DNA from: Acidobacteriota bacterium
GTDB lineage: Bacteria; Acidobacteriota; Terriglobia; Bryobacterales; Bryobacteraceae
Assembly: GCA_003223115.1 (NCBI GenBank)
Contig: QHXW01000497.1
Span: 1-43,025, forward strand
DNA: 43,025 nt
Reading direction: 5' to 3'
Shown here one piece after another: positions 7,330 to 15,376 of the stretch. How positions within the stretch are numbered: the stretch's first letter is position 1; each line of letters begins with the position of its first letter. The notes beneath the pieces were generated by a model, which made no database searches, was not told the DNA's origin, and saw only the letters and a program-made list of their open reading frames with translations. A program made the translations under genes and the position numbers.

Positions 7330-8033
7330 GGTTTACTTTGCCAAATTGCCTTTCCTATAAAGAATGGTCCCATCTGTTGGATGTATTGCGAGGTTTGCCG
7401 TGTCTTCCTCATGGCCTGTACGCACGCCGAAAGAGGATAGAGTTCGGCGCCCAGCAGGCCGATCACGAAATCGTTGTCGTTCTTATCCAGCCCGAAGCAC
7501 GCCAGGCGTATATCATGCGCGTAGTCGGCTTCGCCAAACGCGTGCCCGATCTTTCCATGTTCCCGCAGAATCGGCGTAAGTTCTTCCGCTGCAAGACCTG
7601 AGAATGCTCCGTTGCGCCGCAACGGATACCACACCGCCCACGGCCACTCCGGATTGGTTGCTGTGAGCCTAGGCTTCTTAAAAAGCCAATCCTCCAGGTC
7701 CGGCTCGTGTCCCAGCGCATAGGTCCGCCCCAGCATGGAGTACTCCAGTTTGGGCGTCAACGCCGCAAACTCGGGCCTGCATAGAAACTCGCGCAGCGTG
7801 GTCACAAAAAAGTCCGGATCGTCACTCCAGGTCAGCAGCCCGACACCGCGCGCATCGTTGACGTCGCTATAAAGCACACCCGGAATTCGGCCCTGCTCCG
7901 AGGCCTCGATCAGCGCCGGAGTGTCCTCCGCATCGCCAAACCCCAATAGTTGCATGAACAACCTTCGCTCTGAAAACTGCTGAACCCCGTTACGCACGCC
8001 GCCTTTTTCGCGGATCTCAAGCTTCTCGTCCAT
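7326..8033 (-). CDS. Chlorite dismutase/HemQ-family heme protein
   Basis: The 235-residue protein matches the Cld/HemQ superfamily in its second half: AVWYPLRRNGAF, then ILREHGKIGHAFGEAD containing the proximal-ligand His (the HG-IG motif of HemQ), and MGPFFIGKAIW near the C-terminus, a family hallmark (FFIG). In actinobacteria and firmicutes HemQ decarboxylates coproheme to heme b; other members decompose chlorite or have unknown roles. The N-terminal half is more divergent than typical HemQ (SERRLFMQLLGFGD in place of the usual start), so enzymatic class is unsure. It overlaps the downstream small secreted protein gene (ATGA). Confidence 0.75.
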   Translation of the reverse strand: MDEKLEIREKGGVRNGVQQFSERRLFMQLLGFGDAEDTPALIEASEQGRIPGVLYSDVNDARGVGLLTWSDDPDFFVTTLREFLCRPEFAALTPKLEYSMLGRTYALGHEPDLEDWLFKKPRLTATNPEWPWAVWYPLRRNGAFSGLAAEELTPILREHGKIGHAFGEADYAHDIRLACFGLDKNDNDFVIGLLGAELYPLSACVQAMRKTRQTSQYIQQMGPFFIGKAIWQSKP

Positions 8034-8327
8034 GGCCTTATCTTACTAGTGTTACACGGCTCCACACCGCATCCGCTCCCTTGGCGGCCCTTGGCGGTCG
8101 CGGTTCAGAATCCAAAGCCCACCCGTTCCCCGGGGCGGTCGCGGTTCAGTGCATCTGATGACCAACGCCGGAGACCGGCGAAAGCCCGGATACAATGCGG
8201 GGTTCGCGCCGGTCCCACCGCCTGGTCCGCAGGTTCGCGGGATTGCCAGAAGGGGGCCGCACGGCCGGGTCGCAAGGTTAGAGTGCCGCCACAAAGAGCG
8301 GCTGTGTAGTCGGCTGCGACAGGAACG
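8034..8327. other. Intergenic DNA with a tandem 16-bp repeat and hairpins
   Basis: No gene is supported. GGCGGTCGCGGTTCAG occurs twice, at 8093-8108 and 8134-8149. A hairpin CGCCGG-AGA-CCGGCG lies just after. A related GACGGTCGCGGCTCA sequence occurs near 37266. The stretch separates the 3' end of the DUF1501 gene from the 5' end of the Cld-family gene. Confidence 0.4.
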
Positions 8328-9758
8328 TCATGCGGTCAGTTCTTGGATGACGCTCCCGTAAACCTCGGTGGGCCGCTCGGCGCGGCCGTTGTGCATGTAC
8401 GTAAGCGACACATGATCCAGTCCCAGCAGCCAAAGGATGGTGGCATGGATATCGTGGACGTGGCAGGGCCGGTCTACCGCGCGTAATCCAATTTCGTCTG
8501 TGGTACCCACGTAGTGGCCGCCCTTCACGCCGCCGCCCGCCATCCACATGGTGAAACCCCATGGATTGTGGTCGCGCCCATCGCCCTTCTCGTTGAACGG
8601 GGTGCGTCCGAACTCCCCGCCCCAGATAACGAGCGTGTCTTGGAGCATGCCTCGGGATTTCAGATCAGCCAGAAGGCCGGCGATGGGCTTATCCGACGCC
8701 CGGCAGCGCTTCGAGTGGTTCTCTTCTATTTTTGAGTGCGCATCCCAGCCGCTGCCCGAGCCTGCGTATAACTCCACAAATCGCACACCGCGCTCCACCA
8801 GCCGCCGGGCTAGCAAACAATTGGCGCCGAAAACCGCGGTGTCGGGCTCATCCAGGCCATACAACTTTTTCGTGGCCTCGGATTCCTTACTCGTATCCAC
8901 TGCCTCCGGCGCCGCGGCCTGCATCTGGTACGCCAACTCGTAGGCTGCGATACGCGCCTCGAGCTCGGTGTCGTCAGGGTTCTGAGTGGAAAATCGCTCA
9001 TTGAGCCGTTTCAGGAAATCGATCTTGCTCCGCTGCTGTTCGACCGTCGTGCCCAATGGCGATTTTAGGTGCAGGATGGGCGTGTCGCCCTGGCGGAATT
9101 GGGTCCCCTGGTACGTGGCCGGCAGGAATCCCGAACTCCAGTTTTTGGGCCCACCAACCGGTTCCTGCGCGTCCAGCAGAATCACGAATGACGGCAGGTT
9201 CCGATTTGCCGATCCCAAACCGTATGTCGTCCACGCGCCCATGGCCGGGCGGCCAGCGAGAATGGATCCGGTGTTCATCTGGCAGACAGATCCCACGTGA
9301 TTGAGACCATCGGCCCAAACCGAGCGAACTACGGCCAAATCATCCACATGCTCCGCGATATTCGGATACCAGTCCGACACCCAGATACCGCTCTCGCCAT
9401 ATTGTTTGAAGGTTCGACGGCTGGGCATCAACGTGTTGTTCGACGTGCCCATGGCGGTGATGGGACGCCCGAATGACGCGGGCATAGGCTGGCCCGCCAG
9501 TTCCATCAGCCTGGGCTTGGGATCGAACAGGTCAAGGTGGCTGGGGCCACCCTCCATGAAAAGCCAGATGATGGATTTGGCTGTGGGACCGTGATGCGGT
9601 TTTTTGGGAGCAAGCGGATCGGGAATATTCGTGGATGCGACAAGACCATCCGAACGAAGCAAAGAGGCCAGCGCAATTCCAGCCAGACCGCTGCCCGCGC
9701 GCGTGAAGAACTCGCGCCTCGAAGCCACTGCCCAATGGTGCCGGAGCTTTTCTTCCAT
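8328..9758 (-). CDS. DUF1501 family protein (sulfatase-like fold, Tat signal)
   Basis: The 476-residue protein begins with a twin-arginine-like leader (SRREFFTRAGSGLAGIALAS). Family motifs include KSIIWLFMEGGPSHLDLFDPKP near residue 60, LPSFVILLDAQEP in the middle, and DTLVIWGGEFGRTPFNE with GRDHNPWGFTMWMAGGGVKG near the end. These resemble alkaline-phosphatase-superfamily metal sites. DUF1501 proteins are abundant in Planctomycetes and Acidobacteriota, usually next to a DUF1549/DUF1553 protein as here (70-bp gap). The pair is thought to act in the cell envelope on complex carbohydrates, but no activity is firmly known to me. Confidence 0.9.
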   Translation of the reverse strand: MEEKLRHHWAVASRREFFTRAGSGLAGIALASLLRSDGLVASTNIPDPLAPKKPHHGPTAKSIIWLFMEGGPSHLDLFDPKPRLMELAGQPMPASFGRPITAMGTSNNTLMPSRRTFKQYGESGIWVSDWYPNIAEHVDDLAVVRSVWADGLNHVGSVCQMNTGSILAGRPAMGAWTTYGLGSANRNLPSFVILLDAQEPVGGPKNWSSGFLPATYQGTQFRQGDTPILHLKSPLGTTVEQQRSKIDFLKRLNERFSTQNPDDTELEARIAAYELAYQMQAAAPEAVDTSKESEATKKLYGLDEPDTAVFGANCLLARRLVERGVRFVELYAGSGSGWDAHSKIEENHSKRCRASDKPIAGLLADLKSRGMLQDTLVIWGGEFGRTPFNEKGDGRDHNPWGFTMWMAGGGVKGGHYVGTTDEIGLRAVDRPCHVHDIHATILWLLGLDHVSLTYMHNGRAERPTEVYGSVIQELTA

Positions 9759-9827
9759 TCCAACCTCAATTGCACCGCCGCGCTGAGCCGGCTTTCTCAG
9801 CCGGCCTTGCGACTGGGTGCCAAATCC

Positions 9828-12083
9828 CTAGTTCACATACAAGAACTCGTTCGAGTTCACCAGCATATGGCACAGGTCCACCAGTGCAGCGGCGCGCGCC
9901 GGGTCCACGCCCGGTGGCAGGCCATCCGGTACGACAAGCTTCTCGCTTTTTGCCAGCCGCATTTCCAGAATCCTGGTTTGCCGCTCCAGAAATTCGGCCG
10001 CATCCTTGCGCTCCTCGTTACTGGCGGGGCGCGAGTAGACGAATCGCCAGGCGCGATCGATCTGCGCTTCAGCCGTCAGCCCTGCATCATTCAACACCCG
10101 GCCGGCCAGCGAGCGTGCCCACTCCAAAACCACTTCGTTGTTCAACAGCTCGAGCGCCTGCGGACCAGTAACCGTGGCGTTGCGCCGGGGGCAACTTTCA
10201 TGCGTATCCGGCATATCGAACACCTGAAACATCGGATACCTGGTATTCCGGCGTACAAATACATATACGCTGCGGCGCTCGGCTTCGGATGGATCCTCGT
10301 CCTTCTTCCAGCCGCCCCGCGTCTCGACTCCAGGGGGCAACGGCGGAAACACCCCCGGCCCTCCCATCTTGAGATTCAGCCGGCCACTCACCTGCAGAGT
10401 GGTGTCGCGAATGGCTTCGCCCTCCAGGCGATGCCGGCTATAACGCCAGAAGAGTCGGTCTTCAGGATCCATTTTGGCCGCCTCGACGTTGTATTTCGCG
10501 GATTGCCGGTAGGTGCTCGAGAGCATGATCAGCCGGTGCATTTTCTTGATGCTCCAGCCGTCTTCAACGAAGGTAGCTGTCAGGTAATCAAGCAGCGGCT
10601 GGTTGGTTGGACGATCCCCCATCACCCCGAAATCGCTCGGCGTGCCCACAACGCCTTGTCCGAAATGATAGTGCCAGATGCGGTTTGCCATCACGCGCGC
10701 TGTTAGCGGATTGTCCGCGGAGGCGAGCCACTGCGCCAATGCCGAACGCCGGCCCGTCGAGTTCTTGTTTTCAGGCGGCGAGAACTTTGCCGGCGCCGGA
10801 TCCAGGATGGACAAAAACCCCGGCTGCACTTCCTGCTGATGGGCATCATAAACACCTACCGCCAGCACGTAAGTCTTTGGCGATTCCCGGCCGTTGTCGA
10901 TCATGGCTTGCGCTAGGGGCTCAGGCGCGGGTTTGACCGCGTCGAATTTTGCCAGCTCGGATTTCAACTCGCCCCAGCGCTCTTTGGCCTGGGCCTTCAG
11001 ATGCGTGCCCGCTTCCTGTTCACTAGCCTCGAGCTGCGGCTTGGCTTTGTGGTACATCTGCCACTGAATCGGAGTTCGCTGGTCCCCCTGGGTCGTGATG
11101 GCATCCTGGATCTCGGGCGGGAACTTGTCGAAGGCTTCCTTATAATCCTTCTCGATCTCGGACTGCACTAACCGGTGCATCTCCGCGCGGATGTCTTTGG
11201 TCTTTTCTTCCCAGTTAGCCTTCTGCTGCTCCCATTGCTTGCGGTGGGAGCCCGAATCGAGCACCCAGTGGTCTTCGATGCGGGTGTTGGCGAAGAATGC
11301 CTGCAGACTGTAGTAATCCTTTTGCAGAATCGGGTCGTACTTGTGGTCGTGGCAGCGCGCACAGCCGAACGTCATGCCCATGAAAACCGCGCCCACGGTG
11401 TCGGTAATGTCGTTCAAGATCTCCTGGCGCCGCTGCAGCAAGTTTCGCGCATTGCTCTCGTCGGGGAAATGCCGATTGAACCCGGTCGCAACCAGCGCGG
11501 CAGGGTCATCCGGATACAGCTCGTCGCCGGCGATTTGCTCTTTAATGAATCGGGCATATGGTTTGTCCTGGTTGAACGCGTCGATGACGTAGTCGCGATA
11601 ACGCCAGATGTTGGGGCGCGTTTCATCGCTCTTGAAACCTTCGCTATCGGCATAACGCGCCAGATCCAGCCAATGCCGCGCCCAGCGCTCGCCATATCGG
11701 GGCGAAGCGAGCAGCCGGTCGACTACTTTCTCAAAAGCAGCCTGTGACGTGTCGCTTACGAATGCCTGCACCTCCTCGGGGGAGGGCAGGAGCCCGGTCA
11801 AATCCAAAGTTGCGCGGCGAATCAGAGTGACTCGATCGGCTGACGGAGCGGGCGCGAGTTTCTTCTCTTCGAGCCTGGCGAGGATGAACGCGTCTATATC
11901 GTTCGTTAACCATGCTTTGTTCTTGACCTGGGGAACAGTAGGCTTGACGATTCTTTGAAAGGCCCACCAGCGCCGCTGCTGTACTGTGAACTGCTTGGCA
12001 GATTCAGTAGTCCGCGCCAGCGGAACCAGGATAGAGCCAACGGCCGCGGCAATCAGAGCACCCCGCAAACCCCTGCGACTCAT
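9828..12083 (-). CDS. DUF1549/DUF1553 (PSCyt2-PSD1) domain protein
   Basis: The 751-residue protein has an N-terminal signal or anchor (RGALIAAAVGSILVPLA). DUF1549 follows (NDIDAFILARLEEKKL, GERWARHWLDLARYADSEG) with the conserved FGCARCHDHKYDP at residues 239-251, a CxxCH-like motif that may hold metal or heme. A coiled, charged middle (about 290-400) leads to DUF1553 (NPLTARVMANRIWHYHFG, GDRPTNQPLLDYLT) and a C-terminus with CPRRNATVTGPQALELLNN. It lacks the N-terminal cytochrome-type PSCyt1 domain that many homologues carry. The DUF1501 gene lies 70 bp downstream and is probably cotranscribed. Confidence 0.9.
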   Translation of the reverse strand: MSRRGLRGALIAAAVGSILVPLARTTESAKQFTVQQRRWWAFQRIVKPTVPQVKNKAWLTNDIDAFILARLEEKKLAPAPSADRVTLIRRATLDLTGLLPSPEEVQAFVSDTSQAAFEKVVDRLLASPRYGERWARHWLDLARYADSEGFKSDETRPNIWRYRDYVIDAFNQDKPYARFIKEQIAGDELYPDDPAALVATGFNRHFPDESNARNLLQRRQEILNDITDTVGAVFMGMTFGCARCHDHKYDPILQKDYYSLQAFFANTRIEDHWVLDSGSHRKQWEQQKANWEEKTKDIRAEMHRLVQSEIEKDYKEAFDKFPPEIQDAITTQGDQRTPIQWQMYHKAKPQLEASEQEAGTHLKAQAKERWGELKSELAKFDAVKPAPEPLAQAMIDNGRESPKTYVLAVGVYDAHQQEVQPGFLSILDPAPAKFSPPENKNSTGRRSALAQWLASADNPLTARVMANRIWHYHFGQGVVGTPSDFGVMGDRPTNQPLLDYLTATFVEDGWSIKKMHRLIMLSSTYRQSAKYNVEAAKMDPEDRLFWRYSRHRLEGEAIRDTTLQVSGRLNLKMGGPGVFPPLPPGVETRGGWKKDEDPSEAERRSVYVFVRRNTRYPMFQVFDMPDTHESCPRRNATVTGPQALELLNNEVVLEWARSLAGRVLNDAGLTAEAQIDRAWRFVYSRPASNEERKDAAEFLERQTRILEMRLAKSEKLVVPDGLPPGVDPARAAALVDLCHMLVNSNEFLYVN

Positions 12084-12186
12084 TTGTCCTCCGAAGGACT
12101 AATTTGTCCGCAATTATAACAGAGACAGTCAAATAGAGAGTTGGCCCACGGCCGCCTCAGCCCCGGAATCTGCTCGGAAAATGGTC

Positions 12187-13006
12187 TCATTCGGGCGATA
12201 CCAGCCGCGAATCGGTCTGAAACTTCCGGTAGTTCTTGTAGGTGACCTGTTCTCGAAGCCGCAGTCTCTTGAACAAACCAATGAGTGCCGATCCTGTGAC
12301 CAGCACCTCGCGCGGTAGCCAGACTTCATTCCGGACCAGCAATTGCTCGAAAGAGATACGAGCTCCCGGGTCCAGCCGGATCAGGAACAGACCCCATGTG
12401 ACCGTATCGATGACCTGGGCTTCGACCTTGACCCATTGATAGCTCTGCTGATCGATCCATAGCTTGCCCCTAAAGTGGGGTAGTAACTTCGCGCTCCGGC
12501 TTTGCGGATGGAATCCCGGACGCGGCGTGGCTTCGAGAACCACAACGTCTCGTCCATCCACTTGCTCGCCGCCGGTGATGCGGAAGTCGAAGGCATCGGA
12601 CACTTCCTGCATGGTTTGCCGGTCACGCTCGCTCCGCTTCTCCCATTCGTTAATGCGCCGCTGCCGCTCAACCGCGGTCTCTTTCGAACGCTGCGCAAGG
12701 CTCTTCTGAAGCCTCTCTTCCTGCTTTATCTGCTCGTCAGCGGGAAGCGGATGGTCGTCGCGCTCCACCAGGCGCCGGTAAGGTGAACCCTCCAGCAGGG
12801 TCACATCGTTAGATCTTCACCGATCTCGACTTCACCTGGCCCGCGGAGTTGAGTTGTTGTTCCTCGACACGCTCCAGAAAGGTGTAACTGCGGGCCCGAT
12901 TCCAATTCTCATCATTCGCGCGGACCGAACGTCGCATGATCTCGCGTCCATCGGGCTGTTGTGCCGCAGCGACAGCCGCCAGAGCCAGCGCGCGAGCAAC
13001 TCTCAC
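12187..13006 (-). pseudogene. Secreted protein of unknown function, broken by a 1-base insertion
   Basis: The first part encodes a signal peptide-like RVARALALAAVAAAQQ, then EIMRRSVRANDENWNRAR and SYTFLERVEEQQ, ending prematurely at VKI-stop. Removing one of two T's at 12809-12810 (plus strand) restores VKIYDVTLLEGSPYRRLVER and continues for about 200 residues to YRKFQTDSRLVSPE. The restored protein (about 272 residues) has a Glu/Lys/Arg-rich helical segment (QEERLQKSLAQRSKE) and a beta-rich part (KLWIDQQSYQWVKVEAQV) reminiscent of LolA-like outer-membrane lipoprotein-sorting folds. The start is uncertain: GTG 13006 gives the best signal peptide; ATGs at 13060 and 13078 would run toward the opposing promoter. 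Confidence 0.7.
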
Positions 13007-13071
13007 GACCGATTCTAAGCACGCGAGGGTCCACTGAATCCGACTTTGAAAGCGGAACATGCATTTTTTTC

Positions 13072-13129
13072 TTGACATTCTTCCCGAACAACCTTATATA
13101 TGAATCACATTGCGATTTTGTAATCGCAA
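13072..13129 (+). promoter_or_regulatory. Strong sigma70 promoter with downstream palindrome
   Basis: A consensus -35 TTGACA (13072-13077) and a 17-bp spacer precede TATATA (13095-13100). Transcription should start near 13107. At 13110-13129 a dyad TTGCGATT-TTGT-AATCGCAA (8-bp perfect arms) covers the expected start, so it could be an operator or a 5' hairpin in the RNA. It drives the micro-gene at 13157. Confidence 0.7.
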
Positions 13130-13156
13130 AATTTTGATGTCAGGGAGAATCAATCG

Positions 13157-13213
13157 ATGAAGAACGCAGCTAAAAAAGGTAAGAAGAAAGCCGCCACCAA
13201 GAAAAAGAAGTAG
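13157..13213 (+). CDS. Lysine-rich 18-residue micro-ORF
   Basis: The reading frame ATG...TAG encodes MKNAAKKGKKKAATKKKK: 11 of 18 residues are Lys and five are Ala or Gly, resembling the C-terminal tails of histone H1-like or nucleic-acid-binding proteins. A Shine-Dalgarno-like AGGGAGA begins 15 nt upstream. The unit is complete by itself: promoter at 13072, palindrome at 13110, and intrinsic terminator at 13253, giving a predicted transcript of about 175 nt. No homologue is known to me. It may be a real microprotein, or the RNA itself may be the product; the near-consensus promoter argues for strong expression either way. Confidence 0.5.
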   Translation: MKNAAKKGKKKAATKKKK

Positions 13214-13252
13214 TTTGCGGCATCCCGAATAGGGATCAAAAAGTTTCGACTC

Positions 13253-13285
13253 AAGGCCCCGAAGAATTCGGGGCCTTTTTGTTTT
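13253..13285 (+). terminator. Intrinsic terminator of the micro-gene
   Basis: AAGGCCCCGAA-GAA-TTCGGGGCCTT forms an 11-bp perfect stem with a 3-nt loop, followed by TTTTTGTTTT. A smaller hairpin (ATCCC/GGGAT, 13222-13236) lies between the stop codon and the terminator. Confidence 0.92.
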
Positions 13286-13331
13286 GGCGCCGCCGATATT
13301 TTGGGGCGTTCTGTTGTGCCTCCCGCCGTGT

Positions 13332-14348
13332 TCAGCCCTTTTCCTTCGTCTGCAGCAGCGTTCGGAATGTTTCTCCCAAACCATATAGAAGCTGCTTGAG
13401 CTGCATGCGCCGGCGCATCTCTTCAGCCGGAGAATCAGCCCTGAGAGCGCGCGCGAAGTCATCACTCTCACCCGCGCGGAGAAGCGTCCGGCCGAGTGTT
13501 TCGAACAGCTCCGTCCTAAGACCCAACTCCTTTCCGTATTCCTCAAGGGCCGTGAAACAGACGTGCGCCGTGATGTCTTGCCCGCCCGGGTCGTCGAGCA
13601 CATTTTCAATCGCTTGATGCCTTCGATAGCTCATCAGCGTGCCCTGGGGAAAGCGCGGCAGTTCGGCGGAAGTGTAGCCGTAATCAATGGTCATTACGCA
13701 TCCAAATTCCAGTGACACAGCGGTCCGCTCGAGCCATCGCAACGCCTTGAGGCTCACCTCGATGATTTGGCCCTCGGTCAACGTTCCCAAGTATTTCTTT
13801 CGATAACATTCCACTTCGTCCGGAAGTGATCCGGTCTCCACCCAGCTGAACCTGCCATTTTCGAATCCAACCCGCAGCTCCTGGGCCCTGCCGCCCCTCA
13901 ATACAAGGACATCCACCGGCAACGCGTCAAAGAATTCGTTCGAGAACACCACTCCGCAAAAGCGCTCTGGAAGATCACCTTCGCCGGCTTCGAGCGGAAC
14001 GTATTGGAATTCGCTAAATGCTTCCGCCATCTCTCCCCGGCCCGCGCCCAGCTCGACGATTGTAAAATCCCGGGGGTCACCCCAGCGTTGTCGTAACTGC
14101 CGCATGCGCTCCGCGATCAGGATGCCAAACACCGGCTGTAACTGTTCGGCGGTAAAGAAATCACCATGCATGCCGAACGGATCACGCGCCGATGTGGGAC
14201 CGGCCGGCGTCGAAGCATCGTCTATTCCCAGCCGGCGACGGTAATAACCGAACTGCGGATCATAGAGCGCCGCTTCCATGAAGCGGTGGAATGAAATGGG
14301 ACCTGCGCGTAGAATCTCAAGCCGTAGAATTTCAGCGAGCGGCGACAT
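13332..14348 (-). CDS. SAM-dependent methyltransferase, MidA/NDUFAF7 family (COG1565)
   Basis: The 338-residue protein has the N-terminal signature ISFHRFMEAALYDPQFGYYRRR and FFTAEQLQPVFG, the SAM-binding loop FTIVELGAGRGEMAEAF, and CGVVFSNEFFDALPVDVL, all typical of the COG1565 family. The eukaryotic member NDUFAF7 dimethylates an arginine of a complex I subunit; bacterial targets are not established. TIDYGYTSAELPRFPQGTLM matches the conserved Asp-Tyr-Gly post-SAM motif. It is preceded 21 bp upstream by a small conserved gene in the same direction, probably one operon. Confidence 0.85.
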   Translation of the reverse strand: MSPLAEILRLEILRAGPISFHRFMEAALYDPQFGYYRRRLGIDDASTPAGPTSARDPFGMHGDFFTAEQLQPVFGILIAERMRQLRQRWGDPRDFTIVELGAGRGEMAEAFSEFQYVPLEAGEGDLPERFCGVVFSNEFFDALPVDVLVLRGGRAQELRVGFENGRFSWVETGSLPDEVECYRKKYLGTLTEGQIIEVSLKALRWLERTAVSLEFGCVMTIDYGYTSAELPRFPQGTLMSYRRHQAIENVLDDPGGQDITAHVCFTALEEYGKELGLRTELFETLGRTLLRAGESDDFARALRADSPAEEMRRRMQLKQLLYGLGETFRTLLQTKEKG

Positions 14349-14369
14349 TGGAGCTTGCGCTGTGATTGA

Positions 14370-14648
14370 TCATGGTTCACGGCTTTGGGGTGTACGAATA
14401 AACATTTCCACCACGTAATCGTGGAGGCAGTCGTACAGATAACGCTGAAGCGTCCAGGGAAACTGCGGGTGATCAATATCCCGCTGGTGCAGCGGCGCGT
14501 AATAAGTGTGAACGCCGAGGCCAGTATCCTTTATTTCGATCACCAGTTCAACCGCACCGTTCTTCTCACGCGCGGAGAATTTCATGAGCGCATGTTCATA
14601 TCGGGCCAGCTCCGCATTCACCTTGGCCAGCGTGACACCTTGGGGCAT
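14370..14648 (-). CDS. Small conserved hypothetical protein
   Basis: About 92 residues from the ATG at 14648; a GTG at 14687 would extend it by 13 polar residues but would leave almost no room for the divergent gene's promoter. A helical first part (AKVNAELARYEHALMKFSAR) is followed by a beta-hairpin-like VELVIEIKDTGLGVHTYYAP and an aromatic, acidic end (PWTLQRYLYDCLHDYVVEMF). No membrane segment or signal. I do not recognise the family; its position directly upstream of the COG1565 methyltransferase suggests cotranscription. Confidence 0.6.
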   Translation of the reverse strand: MPQGVTLAKVNAELARYEHALMKFSAREKNGAVELVIEIKDTGLGVHTYYAPLHQRDIDHPQFPWTLQRYLYDCLHDYVVEMFIRTPQSREP

Positions 14649-14716
14649 GGCGTTCTCAGAGGCACGGGAAGTACGCGTATGATCCACGCACTTATGCTAG
14701 CTTGATTCCAGACTGG

Positions 14717-15325
14717 ATGCCTCTGCCTGATACGGTCCGCGTCAAACTCAGCTCTGAAGCCGCCGAATATGTGTCCATCACTCCGGTCGTCATACGTGAA
14801 ATGCCGCTACGGGAACTGATCGAGCAGATGCTTGGCGTTACCGGCAAAGACGAATCGCGGATTCAGGACTTGCTTCTGCGCGGCGCGCTGGTCAGCGGAG
14901 CTTCACGCTTCCGTTGGACCGGATGGCAAACAGATCCGGAGAGTATCCGCGCGCTGCTCGCTACTTTTCCCGATCCGGACTCGGCCCGTCCCTTCGCTCC
15001 CGCCCTCTGCATGCGTGCGGTCCTGCGAGGATCGCAATACCCGGTCGGGATCCCGCGCGCCATTGGCAGCCGCCAGAAACTGGTCGCGCGCCTGCTCCGC
15101 CGGCCGAGTTTTTGGGATCACCTGATGCAAATCGCCTGTTCCAGCGAGCCGCGTTACCTGGATTACTCCTACCGCGAGCGCGCCGATGTGTACCAGCTCT
15201 CGCTCAGCGTGCCGCAGTTGCAGCGCCTGCGGGAATCCGCACGGCTGATGGGCTATAGCGTGCTCGAAACTCAGATCCGGACCGCTCCGGTCGACTCTCT
15301 CGATCTTTATACAGCTCGCGGGTAG
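14717..15325 (+). CDS. Hypothetical protein, soluble
   Basis: About 202 residues from ATG 14717; a TTG at 14702 adds five residues and cannot be excluded. Features: YVSITPVVIREMPLRELIEQ, a 'GKDESRIQDLLLRGALVSGA' helix pair, an Arg-rich centre (RQKLVARLLRRPSFWDHL), and C-terminal LSVPQLQRLRESARLMGYSV. No signal peptide, membrane helix or catalytic motif is visible. It is divergently transcribed from the small gene at 14370-14648. I do not recognise the family. Confidence 0.6.
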   Translation: MPLPDTVRVKLSSEAAEYVSITPVVIREMPLRELIEQMLGVTGKDESRIQDLLLRGALVSGASRFRWTGWQTDPESIRALLATFPDPDSARPFAPALCMRAVLRGSQYPVGIPRAIGSRQKLVARLLRRPSFWDHLMQIACSSEPRYLDYSYRERADVYQLSLSVPQLQRLRESARLMGYSVLETQIRTAPVDSLDLYTARG

Positions 15326-15376
15326 CGTGGAGCATGTCGACTGCTGGGGACGACGGCGCCTGCCTACAATGAGGGC

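Noticed and set aside
9537-10706. 389-codon plus-strand frame opposite the DUF1501/PSD1 genes
   Set aside because: It is antisense to two well-supported genes, has no ribosome-binding site or domain motif, and its composition (His/Gln/Arg-rich) is typical of the complement of GC-rich coding DNA.
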